A stretch of DNA of 64,000 bases from Nocardioides litoris (GCF_006346315.1 NZ_VDMR01000008.1:62001-126000); one strand, 5' to 3'; shown: positions 18,532 to 27,953, numbered from the stretch's first letter. The notes: generated by a model from the letters alone, not told the origin. Numbers and translations are program-made.

Positions 18532-18537
18532 TAGACT
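18532..18537 (+). promoter_or_regulatory. Putative -10 box for ctaB, with leader hairpin downstream
   Basis: TAGACT matches TANNNT about 57 bases before the ctaB GTG. The leader between them contains a small hairpin, GGTGGG at 18549-18554 pairing with CCCACC, and then an AGAGGA ribosome site. The hairpin could influence expression, but no riboswitch family is recognised. Confidence 0.35.
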
Positions 18538-18594
18538 CGCACCACCTCGGTGGGCGTGACACCCACCCCGCCCGCCTAGCCCCAGAGGACCTTC

Positions 18595-19542
18595 GTGACC
18601 TACGTCGGCGAGTCTCGACCGGCCGTGCAGACCCCCGGTCCGCAGCCCGGCCAGGCGACCCTCAAGGACGTGGTGGCGGCCTACGTCGGGCTGACCAAGC
18701 CCCGCGTCATCGAGCTGCTGCTGCTGACCACCGTGCCCGTCATGTTCTTCGCCGAGCGCGGCGTGCCCGCCCTCGGCCTGGTCCTGGCCACGGTCGTCGG
18801 TGGCGCCCTGTCGGCCGGGTCGGCCTCGGCGTACAACTGCGTCTACGACCGCGACATCGACGAGCAGATGCGTCGCACCCGGCGTCGCGCGCTCCCGCGC
18901 CACGTCGTCACCCCCGGTGCGGCCCTGGTCTTCGCCACAGTGCTCGCCGCGGTCTCCACCGTGGTGCTCTGGACGTGGGTCAACCCGCTGTCCGCCGCCC
19001 TGTCGCTCGGCGCCAACGCGTTCTACGTCCTCGGCTACACCATGGTGCTCAAGCGCCGCACCACGCAGAACATCGTCTGGGGCGGCCTCGCCGGCTGCTT
19101 CCCGGCCCTGATCGGCTGGACCGCGGTCACCGGCGAGCTGTCGTGGGTGCCGGTCGTGCTCTTCATGGTCGTCTTCTTCTGGACCCCGCCCCACACCTGG
19201 GCCCTGGCCCTGCGCTACCGCGAGGACTACGCCAACGTCGACGTCCCGATGCTGCCGGTCGTGCGGCCCGCCCGGGAGGTCGGCAGGCAGATCGTCGCCT
19301 ACAGCTGGGTGATGGTCGCCACCTCGCTGCTGCTCTGGCCCGTCGCCGGCACCGGCTACGTCTACCCGGTCGTCGCCTCGGTGCTCGGCGCGGTGTTCCT
19401 CGTCCAGGCCCACCAGATGTGGCGCCGCGCCCGCGGCACCGAGGACCTCAGCATCATCCAGCCGATGCGGCTGTTCCACCACAGCAACCTCTACCTGTCG
19501 CTGCTGTTCGTGGCCGTGGCGCTGGACCCGCTGCTGTTCTGA
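18595..19542 (+). CDS. ctaB: Protoheme IX farnesyltransferase
   Basis: CtaB attaches a farnesyl group to heme B to form heme O, needed for cytochrome oxidase. The 315-residue protein belongs to the UbiA family: about nine membrane helices, with the first Asp-rich site N-C-V-Y-D-R-D-I-D near residue 80, followed by M-R-R-T-R-R-R-A-L-P, and a second conserved region (L-R-Y-R-E-D-Y-A-N-V-D-V-P-M) in a later loop. The GTG start has an AGAGGA ribosome site. It is divergent from tkt, and ctaA, the next heme-modifying step, lies further along on the opposite strand, as in mycobacteria. Confidence 0.97.
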   Translation: MTYVGESRPAVQTPGPQPGQATLKDVVAAYVGLTKPRVIELLLLTTVPVMFFAERGVPALGLVLATVVGGALSAGSASAYNCVYDRDIDEQMRRTRRRALPRHVVTPGAALVFATVLAAVSTVVLWTWVNPLSAALSLGANAFYVLGYTMVLKRRTTQNIVWGGLAGCFPALIGWTAVTGELSWVPVVLFMVVFFWTPPHTWALALRYREDYANVDVPMLPVVRPAREVGRQIVAYSWVMVATSLLLWPVAGTGYVYPVVASVLGAVFLVQAHQMWRRARGTEDLSIIQPMRLFHHSNLYLSLLFVAVALDPLLF

Positions 19543-19605
19543 GTCCGCCCCGGTCGGACAGCGGGCTGGGGGGTGGGTCGGGTGGCCGCGCGCGTGGCAG
19601 GCCGC

Positions 19606-19673
19606 GTCTCGGCGTCAAGGACGCCTGCGGCGCCGCTGCGCGGCCGCCTCGCGGTCCTTGACCCGGAGCCTCG
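19606..19673. repeat. Palindromic intergenic repeat, copy A
   Basis: A 68-base element downstream of ctaB whose ends pair with each other: GTCTCGGCGTCAAGGAC on the left against GGTCCTTGACCCGGAGCC on the right. It matches, in inverted orientation and with small indels, copy B at 19760-19856. Together they fill most of the 354-base gap 19543-19896, in which I find no gene. The remainder of the gap is GC-rich filler without clear signals. REP-like nature is inferred. Confidence 0.65.
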
Positions 19674-19759
19674 TGCGGCCCGCCGGACTGCGCGCTGTCG
19701 GCGACGCCTCGTGCCCCGTGCCCGGCGCGGGCGGAGCCCGTGCCGTTGAGCGCGCCGTC

Positions 19760-19856
19760 AGTCGATCGGGCGAGGCTCCGGGTCAAGGACGACCGAAGGT
19801 CGCCGCGCAGCGGCGCGAGCGCAGCGAGCGTCCTCGACGCGGAGACCCGATCGACT
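19760..19856. repeat. Palindromic intergenic repeat, copy B
   Basis: A 97-base element bounded by perfect 11-base inverted ends: AGTCGATCGGG at 19760-19770 and CCCGATCGACT at 19846-19856. Inside, GGCTCCGGGTCAAGGACG pairs imperfectly with CGTCCTCGACGCGGAGA. The core is an inverted copy of the element at 19606-19673. It carries no open frame of its own and could form a long hairpin or be a mobile REP-like unit. It lies just past the 3' end of the antiporter gene. Confidence 0.65.
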
Positions 19857-19896
19857 ACGCGCGCGGCCGCCCACACCAACCACGGAGTACAGCGAC

Positions 19897-21510
19897 TCAC
19901 TCCCCGTGCTCGTCGGGGTCGGGCAGGGCCTGGGAGTCGACGAGCCCGGCCTGGACCACGGCACGGTCGGCGAGCTCGGCACCGGCGCCCTCGTAGATCT
20001 GCAGGCCGCTGCTGGCGCCGGAGGAGAGGGCCTCGGCGAGGTCGTCGTCGAACTGGGTGGCCACCGCGATGCTGCCGTCGAAGGCGCGGCCACGCAGGCG
20101 CTCGAGGGTGGCGAGGTTGTTGTGGTGCAGCGGCATGCACAGCAGCACCAGGCCGACGTGGTGGAGCTCGAGCTCCGACCACAGCTCGGGGTCGGTGGCG
20201 TCGTGCTCGACGACGTCGACGCCGGTGGCCTGCAGCTCCTCGACCCGGTCGCGGGAGGTCTCGAGGCCGAGGGTGCGCAGACCGTACTCGCCGGAGAGCC
20301 GCAGGTACGCCGCGTGGCCGACCCGGCCCATGCCGAGGACGACGGCCTGCGCGTCACCGAGGTCGAGCGGCCGGTCCTCGGGGTGCAGCCGGTCGAGCGA
20401 CGGGTCGGGCAGCAGGCGCTCGAGGGCGCGAGTGAGGCGCTCGGGCTGCTGCCCGGCCAGGGAGGCGAGCACGAAGCTGCCTGCCACGGCGGTGCCGATG
20501 ACGGTGGTCCAGCCGGGGTCGAGCAGGCCGGCTGGGGCCGCCACGACCACGATGAGGCCGAACTCGGAGTAGTTGGTCAGCGCGGTGCCCGTGAGGACCG
20601 CCGTACGCCGCCGCAGCCGGGTCAGGCGGAACAGCACGAAGAAGCCGAGGGCCTGCAGCGGCAGCAGCGCCACCAGGATCGCGGCGACGAGCAGCTCTCC
20701 CGGCGTCGGCAGGCCGGCCAGGCCGATGGAGATGAAGAACCCGACGAGCAGCAGGTCCTTGACGGTGAAGAGGCTCTTGGCCAGCTCCGCGGCCCGCGGC
20801 TGGCCGGCCAGCGCGACGCCGAGGAGCAGGGCGCCGAGGTCGCCCTTGACGTGCACGGCGTCGAACAGCGCGTAGCCCGGCACGAGCGCGAGCACGACGC
20901 CGAACAGGGGCAGCAGCTCGTCGTGGCCGAGGGTGTCCAGGAGCCGTCGGAGCAGGGGCACGGCCGGCAGCAGGAGCAGCAGCAGCACGGCCCAGGGGCT
21001 GGGGACCTTGCCCTCGACGACGGCCAGGAAGACGACGGCCGCGAGGTCCTGCAGCACGAGGATGCCGATGGCGACGCGGCCGCTGAGCGAGCGCGTGGCG
21101 CCGCGGTCCTCGAGCACCTTGACGACGTACACGGTGCTGGAGAAGGAGAGCGCGAAGCCGATGAGCAGCCAGGTCTCCAGGCCGCCGTCGGCCGCCAGCG
21201 CCACCCCGGCGAGCCCGAGCAGGCCCAGCACGGCGGCGGTGAGCAGCGTGCTGCCGGCCAGGTGGGCCCCGGCGGTGACCCAGACCTCCCGGTTGACCAG
21301 GGAGCGCAGGTCGATCTTGAGCCCCACCCCGAAGAGCAGCACCGTCACGCCCAGGTCGGCGGCCGTCCCGAGCGCCGGCACCGCCTCGACCCCGAGGGCG
21401 GCGAGGACGAAGCCGCCGGCCAGGAAGCCCAGCAGCGGGGGCAGCCGGACGGCGGCGGCGACCAGGCCGCCCACGAGGGCGGCGATCAGGATGGCGGTGG
21501 TGTCGTCCAT
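19897..21510 (-). CDS. CPA2-type cation:proton antiporter with RCK domain
   Basis: The 537-residue protein has two parts. Residues 1 to about 365 form a dozen hydrophobic helices typical of the Na+/H+ exchanger fold (KefB/KefC group), including the motif L-S-F-S-S-T-V-Y-V-V-K and G-I-L-V-L-Q-D-L-A-A-V. After this comes a cytoplasmic RCK/TrkA-N domain starting V-V-L-G-M-G-R-V-G-H, a Rossmann site for NAD(H) or another nucleotide. It probably exports K+ or Na+ in exchange for protons, gated by nucleotide binding. It is a single gene between the repeat region and ctaA, 36 bases from the ctaA stop. The ion preference cannot be read from the sequence. Confidence 0.88.
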   Translation of the reverse strand: MDDTTAILIAALVGGLVAAAVRLPPLLGFLAGGFVLAALGVEAVPALGTAADLGVTVLLFGVGLKIDLRSLVNREVWVTAGAHLAGSTLLTAAVLGLLGLAGVALAADGGLETWLLIGFALSFSSTVYVVKVLEDRGATRSLSGRVAIGILVLQDLAAVVFLAVVEGKVPSPWAVLLLLLLPAVPLLRRLLDTLGHDELLPLFGVVLALVPGYALFDAVHVKGDLGALLLGVALAGQPRAAELAKSLFTVKDLLLVGFFISIGLAGLPTPGELLVAAILVALLPLQALGFFVLFRLTRLRRRTAVLTGTALTNYSEFGLIVVVAAPAGLLDPGWTTVIGTAVAGSFVLASLAGQQPERLTRALERLLPDPSLDRLHPEDRPLDLGDAQAVVLGMGRVGHAAYLRLSGEYGLRTLGLETSRDRVEELQATGVDVVEHDATDPELWSELELHHVGLVLLCMPLHHNNLATLERLRGRAFDGSIAVATQFDDDLAEALSSGASSGLQIYEGAGAELADRAVVQAGLVDSQALPDPDEHGE

Positions 21511-21546
21511 GGGTCCTTCCGGTGGGGGCCGGGCGAACCCCGGAGG

Positions 21547-22467
21547 CTAGTCCACCAGCACCTCGTCGCGACGCGCCTCGGCCCACGGCGGCGCCTCGCC
21601 CGGCCGGCTGGGAGCGGGCAGGACCACGTCGAGGACGGCCCACGTCATGGCCGCCGCGGTCAGGGCGGCGCCGAGCAGGTGGAAGCCGACCAGGATCTCG
21701 GGCAGGTCCGTGAAGTACTGGACGAAGCCGATGGCGCCCTGCCCGAGCTGCACGCCGAGCAGGACCGCGACGGCGCGCGAGTGCGTGCGGGTGGCGAGCA
21801 GCAGCCCGATGGTGAGGCCGACGAAGAGGAACACCGCGTCGGCGTGCAGCTGGCTGACCTGGACGGGGTCGAGGCCGTTGCGCTCGGTCTGCGCGTCGCC
21901 CGCGTGCGGGCCGGCGCCGGTCACGACGGTGCCGAGGTAGAGCACGACCCACCCGGCGGCGAAGACCAGCCAGGCCAGGGTCGGCACCCGGCCGGTGGTC
22001 CAGCGCGCGACGCCGGGCCCGTCGTCGCCCGGGTCGTCGAGCCGGCGCAGCAGCAGGACGGCGGTGGCGACCATGACCATCGAGAGCATCAGGTGCAGGG
22101 CCACCAGCCAGGAGTTCAGGTCGGTCAGCACCGTGATGCCGCCGATGATCGCCTGGGCCGGCACGCCGAAGGCGAGCCAGAACGCCAGGACCCGCAACCG
22201 GCGCCGCCCCGTCTGCCAGGCGGCGATGAAGGTCGCGACCGCGACGGCGACGAGCACGAAGGTGAGCATCCGGTTGCCGAACTCGATCGCCCCGTGCAGC
22301 CCCAGCTCGCCGTGCGGGCGGAACGACTCGTCGGTGCACCGGGGCCAGGTCGGGCAGCCGAGACCCGAGCCGGTGAGGCGGACGGCGCCGCCGGTCACCA
22401 CGATGCCGATGTTGGCGACGAGGCTCGCCCAGGCCAGCGGGCGCATCCAGCGGGACAGGTCGATCAC
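21547..22467 (-). CDS. ctaA: Heme A synthase (COX15/CtaA family)
   Basis: CtaA oxidises the C8 methyl group of heme O to make heme A for cytochrome c oxidase. About 306 residues with eight hydrophobic helices. The first loop has the family pattern T-G-G-A-V-R-L-T-G-S-G-L-G-C-P-T-W-P-R-C with the Cys pair, then E-F-G-N-R-M-L with a heme-ligand region, and later H-L-M-L-S-M and Q-L-H-A-D histidines. The frame is open further up; I take GTG 22467, though its GGAGG ribosome site is only about two bases away, so ATG 22446 is a real alternative. It complements ctaB on the other side of the antiporter. Confidence 0.93.
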   Translation of the reverse strand: MIDLSRWMRPLAWASLVANIGIVVTGGAVRLTGSGLGCPTWPRCTDESFRPHGELGLHGAIEFGNRMLTFVLVAVAVATFIAAWQTGRRRLRVLAFWLAFGVPAQAIIGGITVLTDLNSWLVALHLMLSMVMVATAVLLLRRLDDPGDDGPGVARWTTGRVPTLAWLVFAAGWVVLYLGTVVTGAGPHAGDAQTERNGLDPVQVSQLHADAVFLFVGLTIGLLLATRTHSRAVAVLLGVQLGQGAIGFVQYFTDLPEILVGFHLLGAALTAAAMTWAVLDVVLPAPSRPGEAPPWAEARRDEVLVD

Positions 22468-22520
22468 CCCTCCAGTGTCCCAGGCGGTCGGTCGTCGGCG
22501 GGCACCAGCGGTCCGCGGGG

Positions 22521-23124
22521 GTGAGTCCGCCCACACGCAAGGCCCAGCAGGGGCCGGTCTACGGTGACCGGCGTGCGGCCGCGGTCGAGGTCGAGGTGCC
22601 CGTCAACCGGGTCGGCCGCATCGACCTCCACGCCATCGACCCGAGCGGGCGCCGCCTGGTCACCTCGCGGCCACCGTTCCTCGACGGCACCATCACCCCG
22701 GAGACGATCGTGTCGGGCCGGACCCGGTTCGTCGCTGTCGCCCACTCCTCCACCGACCGCCGCACCTACACCGTGGAGACCCGGTTCACCCGCCTGCGCA
22801 GCCTGACCTGGCTCGGCAAGCCGCTGAGCCAGCTCGGCGGGCCCGTCACGCTGGGGCCACGCCAGCGCCGGGGTCTCGCTGCTGCTCGCACCACCGAAGG
22901 GGGGCGCCTGCATCCGGATCCAGGTGCAGGAGCTCGTGCGTGGCCGGTGGGTCCGCCGCCAGGGTCGGCCGTGCGTCCGCACCGACCGCCAGGGTCGGGC
23001 CGACACCACGGTGCACTCCCGTCCGGGGACGCACATCCGCGTCACGGGGCAGTGGGCGGGTGATTCCTACAGCGACGGGGATGCGTCGTGGTGGTCGGAG
23101 TTCGTCTTCCCCCGCCGCCGGTAG
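22521..23124 (+). pseudogene. Frameshifted gene for a beta-rich protein of unknown function
   Basis: Two frames together read as one protein. Frame one starts at GTG 22521 and gives a sensible beta-rich sequence up to about 22850 (G-R-I-D-L-H-A-I-D-P-S-G, then G-G-P-V-T), after which it turns into low-complexity Pro/Arg/Gly text. The neighbouring frame, closed before 22807 by a TGA, then supplies a coherent continuation: W-G-H-A-S-A-G-V-S-L-L-L-A-P-P-K and on to S-W-W-S-E-F-V-F-P-R-R-R with a TAG at 23122-23124. One extra base (or two missing) between 22807 and about 22865 explains this. No signal peptide is visible, so the N-terminus may also be lost. A sequencing error is the alternative. 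Confidence 0.6.
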
Positions 23125-23133
23125 CCGTCGCGC

Positions 23134-23882
23134 TCACTCCCAGCGGAAGGTGCGGGCCGTGGCGCTCGCGCCGACGACCGTCCACGCCGCCAGCACGACC
23201 AGGTCGCGGACGGGGAACGCGGCGTCGCCGAGCGCGGCCCGCATCGCCTCGCCGAGGGCGCCCGAGGGCAGCCAGGAGACGACGTCGCCGAAGGAGCCGT
23301 ACGCCGTGGCGGGCAGCACCACGGCGCCGCCGGCCATCAGCAGCAGGTAGACCAGGTTGGCCGCCGCCAACGTGGCCTCGGCGCGCAGCGAGCCCGCGAC
23401 CAGCAGCCCGAGGGAGGCGAAGGCCGCGGTGCCGAGCACCACGGTGGCCAGGGCGCCGAGGACGTCGACCGAGGGGTCCCAGCCGAGCCCGAGGGCGACG
23501 GCCGAGATGACCACGACCTGCACCAGCTCGACGGCCAGCAGGGCCAGGACCTTGCCGCCCAGCAGCCCGGTGCGCGACAGCGGGGAGGCGCCGAGGCGCT
23601 TGAGGACGCCGTACCTCCGCTCGAAGCCCGTCGCGATGGCCAGGGCGGTGAACGAGGTCGACATGATCGCCAGCGCGAGGACGCCCGGCGCGAACGTGTC
23701 GACGCCGTAGGACAGGTCGACGCGCTCGGCCCCCTGGACACCGCCGACGAGCACGATGACCGGGATGACCACGGCCAGCAGCAGCTGCTCGCCGTTGCGC
23801 AGCATCAGCCGCGTCTCCATCGACGCCTGCGCCAGGACCTGGCGGACGACGGGCGCAGCACCCGGGGCGGGCGCGAAGGTGC

Positions 23883-23886
<4 letters not shown>
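23134..23886 (-). CDS. ABC-2 type exporter, permease subunit
   Basis: A 250-residue membrane protein with about six helices. Features typical of ABC-2 permeases are the amphipathic start, the central S-F-T-A-L-A-I-A-T-G-F-E-R-R-Y-G-V-L-K-R-L-G motif and the following G-K-V-L-A-L-L helix. It forms the membrane half of an exporter with the ATPase encoded just upstream; the GTG start overlaps the ATPase stop (GTGA). A longer open frame exists, but the overlap and the fit of V-S-T-F-A-P make 23886 the best start. The pair lies between ctaA and suf as in mycobacteria, where the equivalents are annotated as drug-type exporters. The substrate is unknown. Confidence 0.9.
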
Positions 23887-24842
<956 letters not shown>

Positions 24843-24918
24843 GTCCCGAGTGTAGGGATGCAGAGCGGACGATCCGGCCGTCGGCCCCACCCGGACGAGG
24901 GGGACGGCGGCTCCTACG

Positions 24919-25290
24919 ATGGCCGTCGTGACCGACTGGCTGACCTGGACCGTGGTCGGGGTCGGCCTCGTCGCCCTCGTCGTGGTGGCCGTCGCGCTCG
25001 TCCGCGACCAGGAGCCGCAGGACCGCACCTTCGCGCTGCTCGCGGGCTACGAGCTGGTCGTGCTGGTGCAGCTGGTCGTGGGGTGCGTGCTGCTGGCGCG
25101 CACCGACCGCGACGTCGAGGGCGTGCTGTTCGTCAGCTACCTCGTCGGCAACTGCTTCGCGCTCCCGGTCGGCGTCTTCTGGTCGCTGGCCGAGCGCACC
25201 CGGTGGGGCACCGCCGTGCTCGGTGTCGCCGTGCTGACGGTGGTGGCGCTGCAGCTGCGGCTGGAGACGATCTGGGGTGGCGGCGCGTGA
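24919..25290 (+). CDS. Small integral membrane protein of unknown function
   Basis: A 123-residue protein with about four hydrophobic segments (V-V-G-V-G-L-V-A-L-V-V-V-A-V-A-L; E-L-V-V-L-V-Q-L-V-V-G-C; V-S-Y-L-V-G-N-C-F; A-V-L-G-V-A-V-L-T-V-V). Charged loops lie between them, including D-Q-E-P-Q-D-R-T. The start may be ATG 24919 or GTG 24928, and nothing decides between them. It overlaps the next membrane gene by four bases, so the two probably form one complex or one membrane machine. Both are divergent from the ABC pair and precede sufR. I recognise no family; the place corresponds to a membrane glycosyltransferase gene in mycobacteria, but there is no resemblance. Confidence 0.7.
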   Translation: MAVVTDWLTWTVVGVGLVALVVVAVALVRDQEPQDRTFALLAGYELVVLVQLVVGCVLLARTDRDVEGVLFVSYLVGNCFALPVGVFWSLAERTRWGTAVLGVAVLTVVALQLRLETIWGGGA

Positions 25291-25721
25291 GCGGGGCGCC
25301 GGAGGTGCGCACCGGGCTGTCGTCCGGGCCGGGCCGGGTGCTGGTCTTCGGCTACGGGCTGTTCGCGGTCGCGGCCACCGGCCGGTCACTGGTCCAGCTC
25401 GGCGCCGACCCCGGACGGGCGCCGTTCGCCTACTCCCTCTCCGTGGTCGCCGCCGTGCTCTACCTCGTCGCCACGACGTGCCTGCTCGCGGGCAGCCGCC
25501 GGGCCTGGACGATCGCCCTGGCCGCCTGCTCGGTCGAGCTGGTCGGCGTGCTCTCGATCGGCACGCTGTCCTACGTCGAGACGCAGTGGTTCCCCGACCG
25601 CACCGTCTGGTCCCACTTCGGGCAGGGCTACGGCTACCTGCCCCTGGTGCTGCCCGTCCTCGGCCTCGCCTGGCTGCGGGCGACCCGGCCCGGCGCCCAC
25701 GGGGGTAGCCCGGGTCACTAA
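25287..25721 (+). CDS. Small integral membrane protein, partner of the preceding gene
   Basis: A 144-residue protein beginning at a GTG that overlaps the previous stop (GTGA). Four hydrophobic stretches are visible (V-F-G-Y-G-L-F-A-V-A-A; L-S-V-V-A-A-V-L-Y-L-V-A-T-T-C-L-L; W-T-I-A-L-A-A-C-S-V-E-L-V-G-V-L; L-P-L-V-L-P-V-L-G-L-A-W-L). A conserved-looking aromatic segment, T-Q-W-F-P-D-R-T-V-W-S-H-F-G, lies in an outer loop between the last helices. The function is not recognised. Only 48 bases separate it from the sufR start, and this gap contains the sufR control region. Confidence 0.75.
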   Translation: MSGAPEVRTGLSSGPGRVLVFGYGLFAVAATGRSLVQLGADPGRAPFAYSLSVVAAVLYLVATTCLLAGSRRAWTIALAACSVELVGVLSIGTLSYVETQWFPDRTVWSHFGQGYGYLPLVLPVLGLAWLRATRPGAHGGSPGH

Positions 25722-25758
25722 GGGTGGCCTTGCTTGAACGGCCCGATCCAATATCGGC

Positions 25759-25773
25759 ACACTGGTGTTGTGG
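25759..25773 (+). promoter_or_regulatory. Candidate SufR operator over the sufR start codon
   Basis: ACACT-GGTGT-TGTGG matches the ACACT-N5-TGTGA pattern reported for mycobacterial SufR in nine of ten fixed positions. It spans the GTG start (25770-25772). Binding here would block its own transcription or translation initiation, the expected autoregulation. A TANNNT-poor CAATAT at 25749-25754 is a possible -10 for a nearly leaderless transcript. Confidence 0.6.
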
Positions 25774-26474
25774 AATTCACCGGGACGCACGGATCGGACG
25801 TGACGACGCGCCAGCGCGTCGCCCGCTCGATCCTCGTCAACGGCCCCTCCACCGCCGCGGCCCTCGCCGAGCGGCTCGACCTCACGCCGGCCGCCGTACG
25901 CCGCCACCTCGACCAGCTGCAGGCCGACGGGCAGGTCGTGGCGCGTGACCCGCGCCGCTCGGGCAGCCGCGGCCGCGGTCGCCCGGCCAAGGAGTTCGCG
26001 CTCACCGAGGCCGGACGCGACGGCTTCGACCAGCAGTACGACGACCTCGCGGCCGACGCGCTCCGGTTCGTCGCCGAGACCGCCGGCGACGGCGCGGTGC
26101 GGGAATTCGCACGGCGGCGCGCGGCGTTCATCGAGGAGAAGTTCGGCGCGGTCGCCGAGGCCCACCCCGACCTCCGGCCCGCCGAGGTGCTGGCGCGGGT
26201 GTTCTCCGGCGAGGGCTACGCCGCCAGCGTGCGCGACCTGCCCGTGGGGGAGCAGCTGTGCCAGCAGCACTGCCCGGTCTCCCACGTGGCCCACGAGTTC
26301 CCCCAGCTGTGCGAGGAGGAGACCGCGGCCATCAGCCGCGTGCTCGGCCGCCACGTGCAGCGCCTGGCGACCATCGCCCACGGCGACGGCGTCTGCACCA
26401 CCTGCATCCCCGACGTACCCGGCACGACCGCTACGACCGGCACGACAACCACGAAGGAGACGGTCACCTCATGA
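25770..26474 (+). CDS. sufR: Iron-sulfur cluster-responsive repressor SufR
   Basis: SufR senses Fe-S cluster status through its own cluster and represses the suf operon when clusters are plentiful. The 234-residue protein has a winged helix near residues 15-60 (A-L-A-E-R-L-D-L-T-P-A-A-V-R-R-H-L), a G-R-G-R-P-A-K wing, and C-terminal cysteines Cys164, Cys168 and Cys181 (C-x3-C-x12-C), with C-T-T-C at 209-212 as further candidates for cluster ligation. The frame allows an earlier start, but GTG 25770 gives the normal N-terminus and lies within the candidate operator. It overlaps sufB (ATGA), so repressor and first assembly protein are coupled. Confidence 0.93.
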   Translation: MEFTGTHGSDVTTRQRVARSILVNGPSTAAALAERLDLTPAAVRRHLDQLQADGQVVARDPRRSGSRGRGRPAKEFALTEAGRDGFDQQYDDLAADALRFVAETAGDGAVREFARRRAAFIEEKFGAVAEAHPDLRPAEVLARVFSGEGYAASVRDLPVGEQLCQQHCPVSHVAHEFPQLCEEETAAISRVLGRHVQRLATIAHGDGVCTTCIPDVPGTTATTGTTTTKETVTS

Positions 26475-27889
26475 CCTCGATCGAGGACCTCAACCCCGAG
26501 CTCAAGGGCATCGGCCGGTACGACTTCGGCTGGGCCGACAACGACGTCGCCGGCGCCACCGCCAAGCGGGGTCTCAACGAGGACGTCGTGCGCGACATCT
26601 CCTCGAAGAAGTCCGAGCCGCAGTGGATGCTCGACCTGCGCCTCAAGGGCCTCAAGCTGTTCGGCCGCAAGCCCATGCCGACCTGGGGCTCCGACCTCGG
26701 CGGCATCGACTTCGACAACATCAAGTACTTCGTGCGCTCCTCGGAGAAGCAGGCGGCCACCTGGGACGACCTGCCCGAGGACATCAAGAACACCTACGAC
26801 AAGCTCGGCATCCCGGAGGCGGAGAAGCAGCGCCTCGTCTCGGGCGTCGCCGCCCAGTACGAGTCCGAGGTCGTCTACCACTCGATCCGCGAGGACCTCG
26901 AGGCCCAGGGCGTGCTGTTCCTCGACACCGACACCGCGCTGAAGGAGCAGCCCGAACTGTTCCAGGAGTACTTCGGCACGGTGATCCCGGTGGGCGACAA
27001 CAAGTTCGCCGCGCTCAACACCGCGGTGTGGTCGGGCGGCTCGTTCATCTACGTGCCGAAGGGCGTGCACGTCGACATCCCGCTGCAGGCCTACTTCCGC
27101 ATCAACACCGAGAACATGGGCCAGTTCGAGCGGACGCTGATCATCGTCGACGAGGACGCCTACGTGCACTACGTCGAGGGCTGCACGGCGCCGATCTACT
27201 CCTCCGACTCGCTGCACTCCGCGGTCGTGGAGATCATCGTCAAGAAGGGCGGCCGCTGCCGCTACACGACCATCCAGAACTGGTCCAACAACGTCTACAA
27301 CCTCGTCACCAAGCGGGCCACCTGCGAGGCCGGTGCGACGATGGAGTGGGTCGACGGCAACATCGGCTCCAAGGTGACGATGAAGTACCCGGCCGTCTAC
27401 CTCATGGGCGAGCACGCCAAGGGCGAGACGCTGTCCATCGCCTTCGCCGGCGAGGGCCAGCACCAGGACGCCGGCGCCAAGATGGTGCACGCCGCGCCGC
27501 ACACCTCCTCCTCGATCCTGTCCAAGTCGGTGGCCCGGGGCGGTGGCCGGACGTCCTACCGCGGCCTGATCCAGGTCAACGAGGGCGCCCACGGCTCCAA
27601 GTCCAACGTGCTGTGCGACGCGCTGCTGGTCGACCAGATCAGCCGGTCCGACACCTACCCCTACGTCGACATCCGCGAGGACGACGTCTCGATGGGTCAC
27701 GAGGCCTCGGTCTCCAAGGTCTCCGACGACCAGCTCTTCTACCTCATGTCCCGCGGCATGGAGGAGGACGAGGCCATGGCGATGATCGTGCGCGGCTTCG
27801 TCGAGCCGATCGCCAAGGAGCTCCCCATGGAGTACGCCCTCGAGCTCAACCGGCTGATCGAGCTCCAGATGGAGGGTGCGGTCGGCTGA
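26471..27889 (+). CDS. sufB: Fe-S cluster assembly scaffold SufB
   Basis: SufB is the scaffold of the SufBC2D complex on which new Fe-S clusters are built. The 472-residue protein shows the family pattern throughout: an N-terminal helical part, the beta-helix core with G-S-F-I-Y-V-P-K-G-V, the E-G-C-T-A-P-I-Y motif, and the C-terminal block with S-M-G-H-E-A-S-V-S-K-V-S and F-Y-L-M-S-R-G-M, then V-R-G-F-V-E-P. ATG 26471 is chosen because it overlaps the sufR stop and yields the normal M-T-S-I-E-D-L start; the open frame beyond it is sufR read in another frame. A 100-base gap holding a palindromic repeat separates it from sufD. Confidence 0.97.
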   Translation: MTSIEDLNPELKGIGRYDFGWADNDVAGATAKRGLNEDVVRDISSKKSEPQWMLDLRLKGLKLFGRKPMPTWGSDLGGIDFDNIKYFVRSSEKQAATWDDLPEDIKNTYDKLGIPEAEKQRLVSGVAAQYESEVVYHSIREDLEAQGVLFLDTDTALKEQPELFQEYFGTVIPVGDNKFAALNTAVWSGGSFIYVPKGVHVDIPLQAYFRINTENMGQFERTLIIVDEDAYVHYVEGCTAPIYSSDSLHSAVVEIIVKKGGRCRYTTIQNWSNNVYNLVTKRATCEAGATMEWVDGNIGSKVTMKYPAVYLMGEHAKGETLSIAFAGEGQHQDAGAKMVHAAPHTSSSILSKSVARGGGRTSYRGLIQVNEGAHGSKSNVLCDALLVDQISRSDTYPYVDIREDDVSMGHEASVSKVSDDQLFYLMSRGMEEDEAMAMIVRGFVEPIAKELPMEYALELNRLIELQMEGAVG

Positions 27890-27914
27890 GCCGGCGCTGC
27901 CGAGCCGACCCCAC

Positions 27915-27953
27915 GGTGGTCGAGGGAGGCGCCCCGGCGCCTACCTCGAGACC
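27915..27953. repeat. Palindromic element between sufB and sufD
   Basis: A 39-base imperfect palindrome: GGTGGTCGAGGGAGGCGCC, two bases, then GGCGCCTACCTCGAGACC. It lies inside the suf operon between the sufB stop and the sufD start, and shares its outer GGT..CGAG / CTCGAGACC arms with the element at 32477-32534. It could attenuate transcription or stabilise the upstream message end. Confidence 0.6.

Noticed and set aside
18538..18594. Riboswitch in the ctaB leader
   Set aside because: Only one six-base stem is visible in about 50 bases, too little for any known class.
25718..25732. DtxR/IdeR iron box before sufR
   Set aside because: AAGG-GTGG-CCTT gives only a short dyad and matches the iron box consensus poorly; the SufR-type site nearby fits much better.
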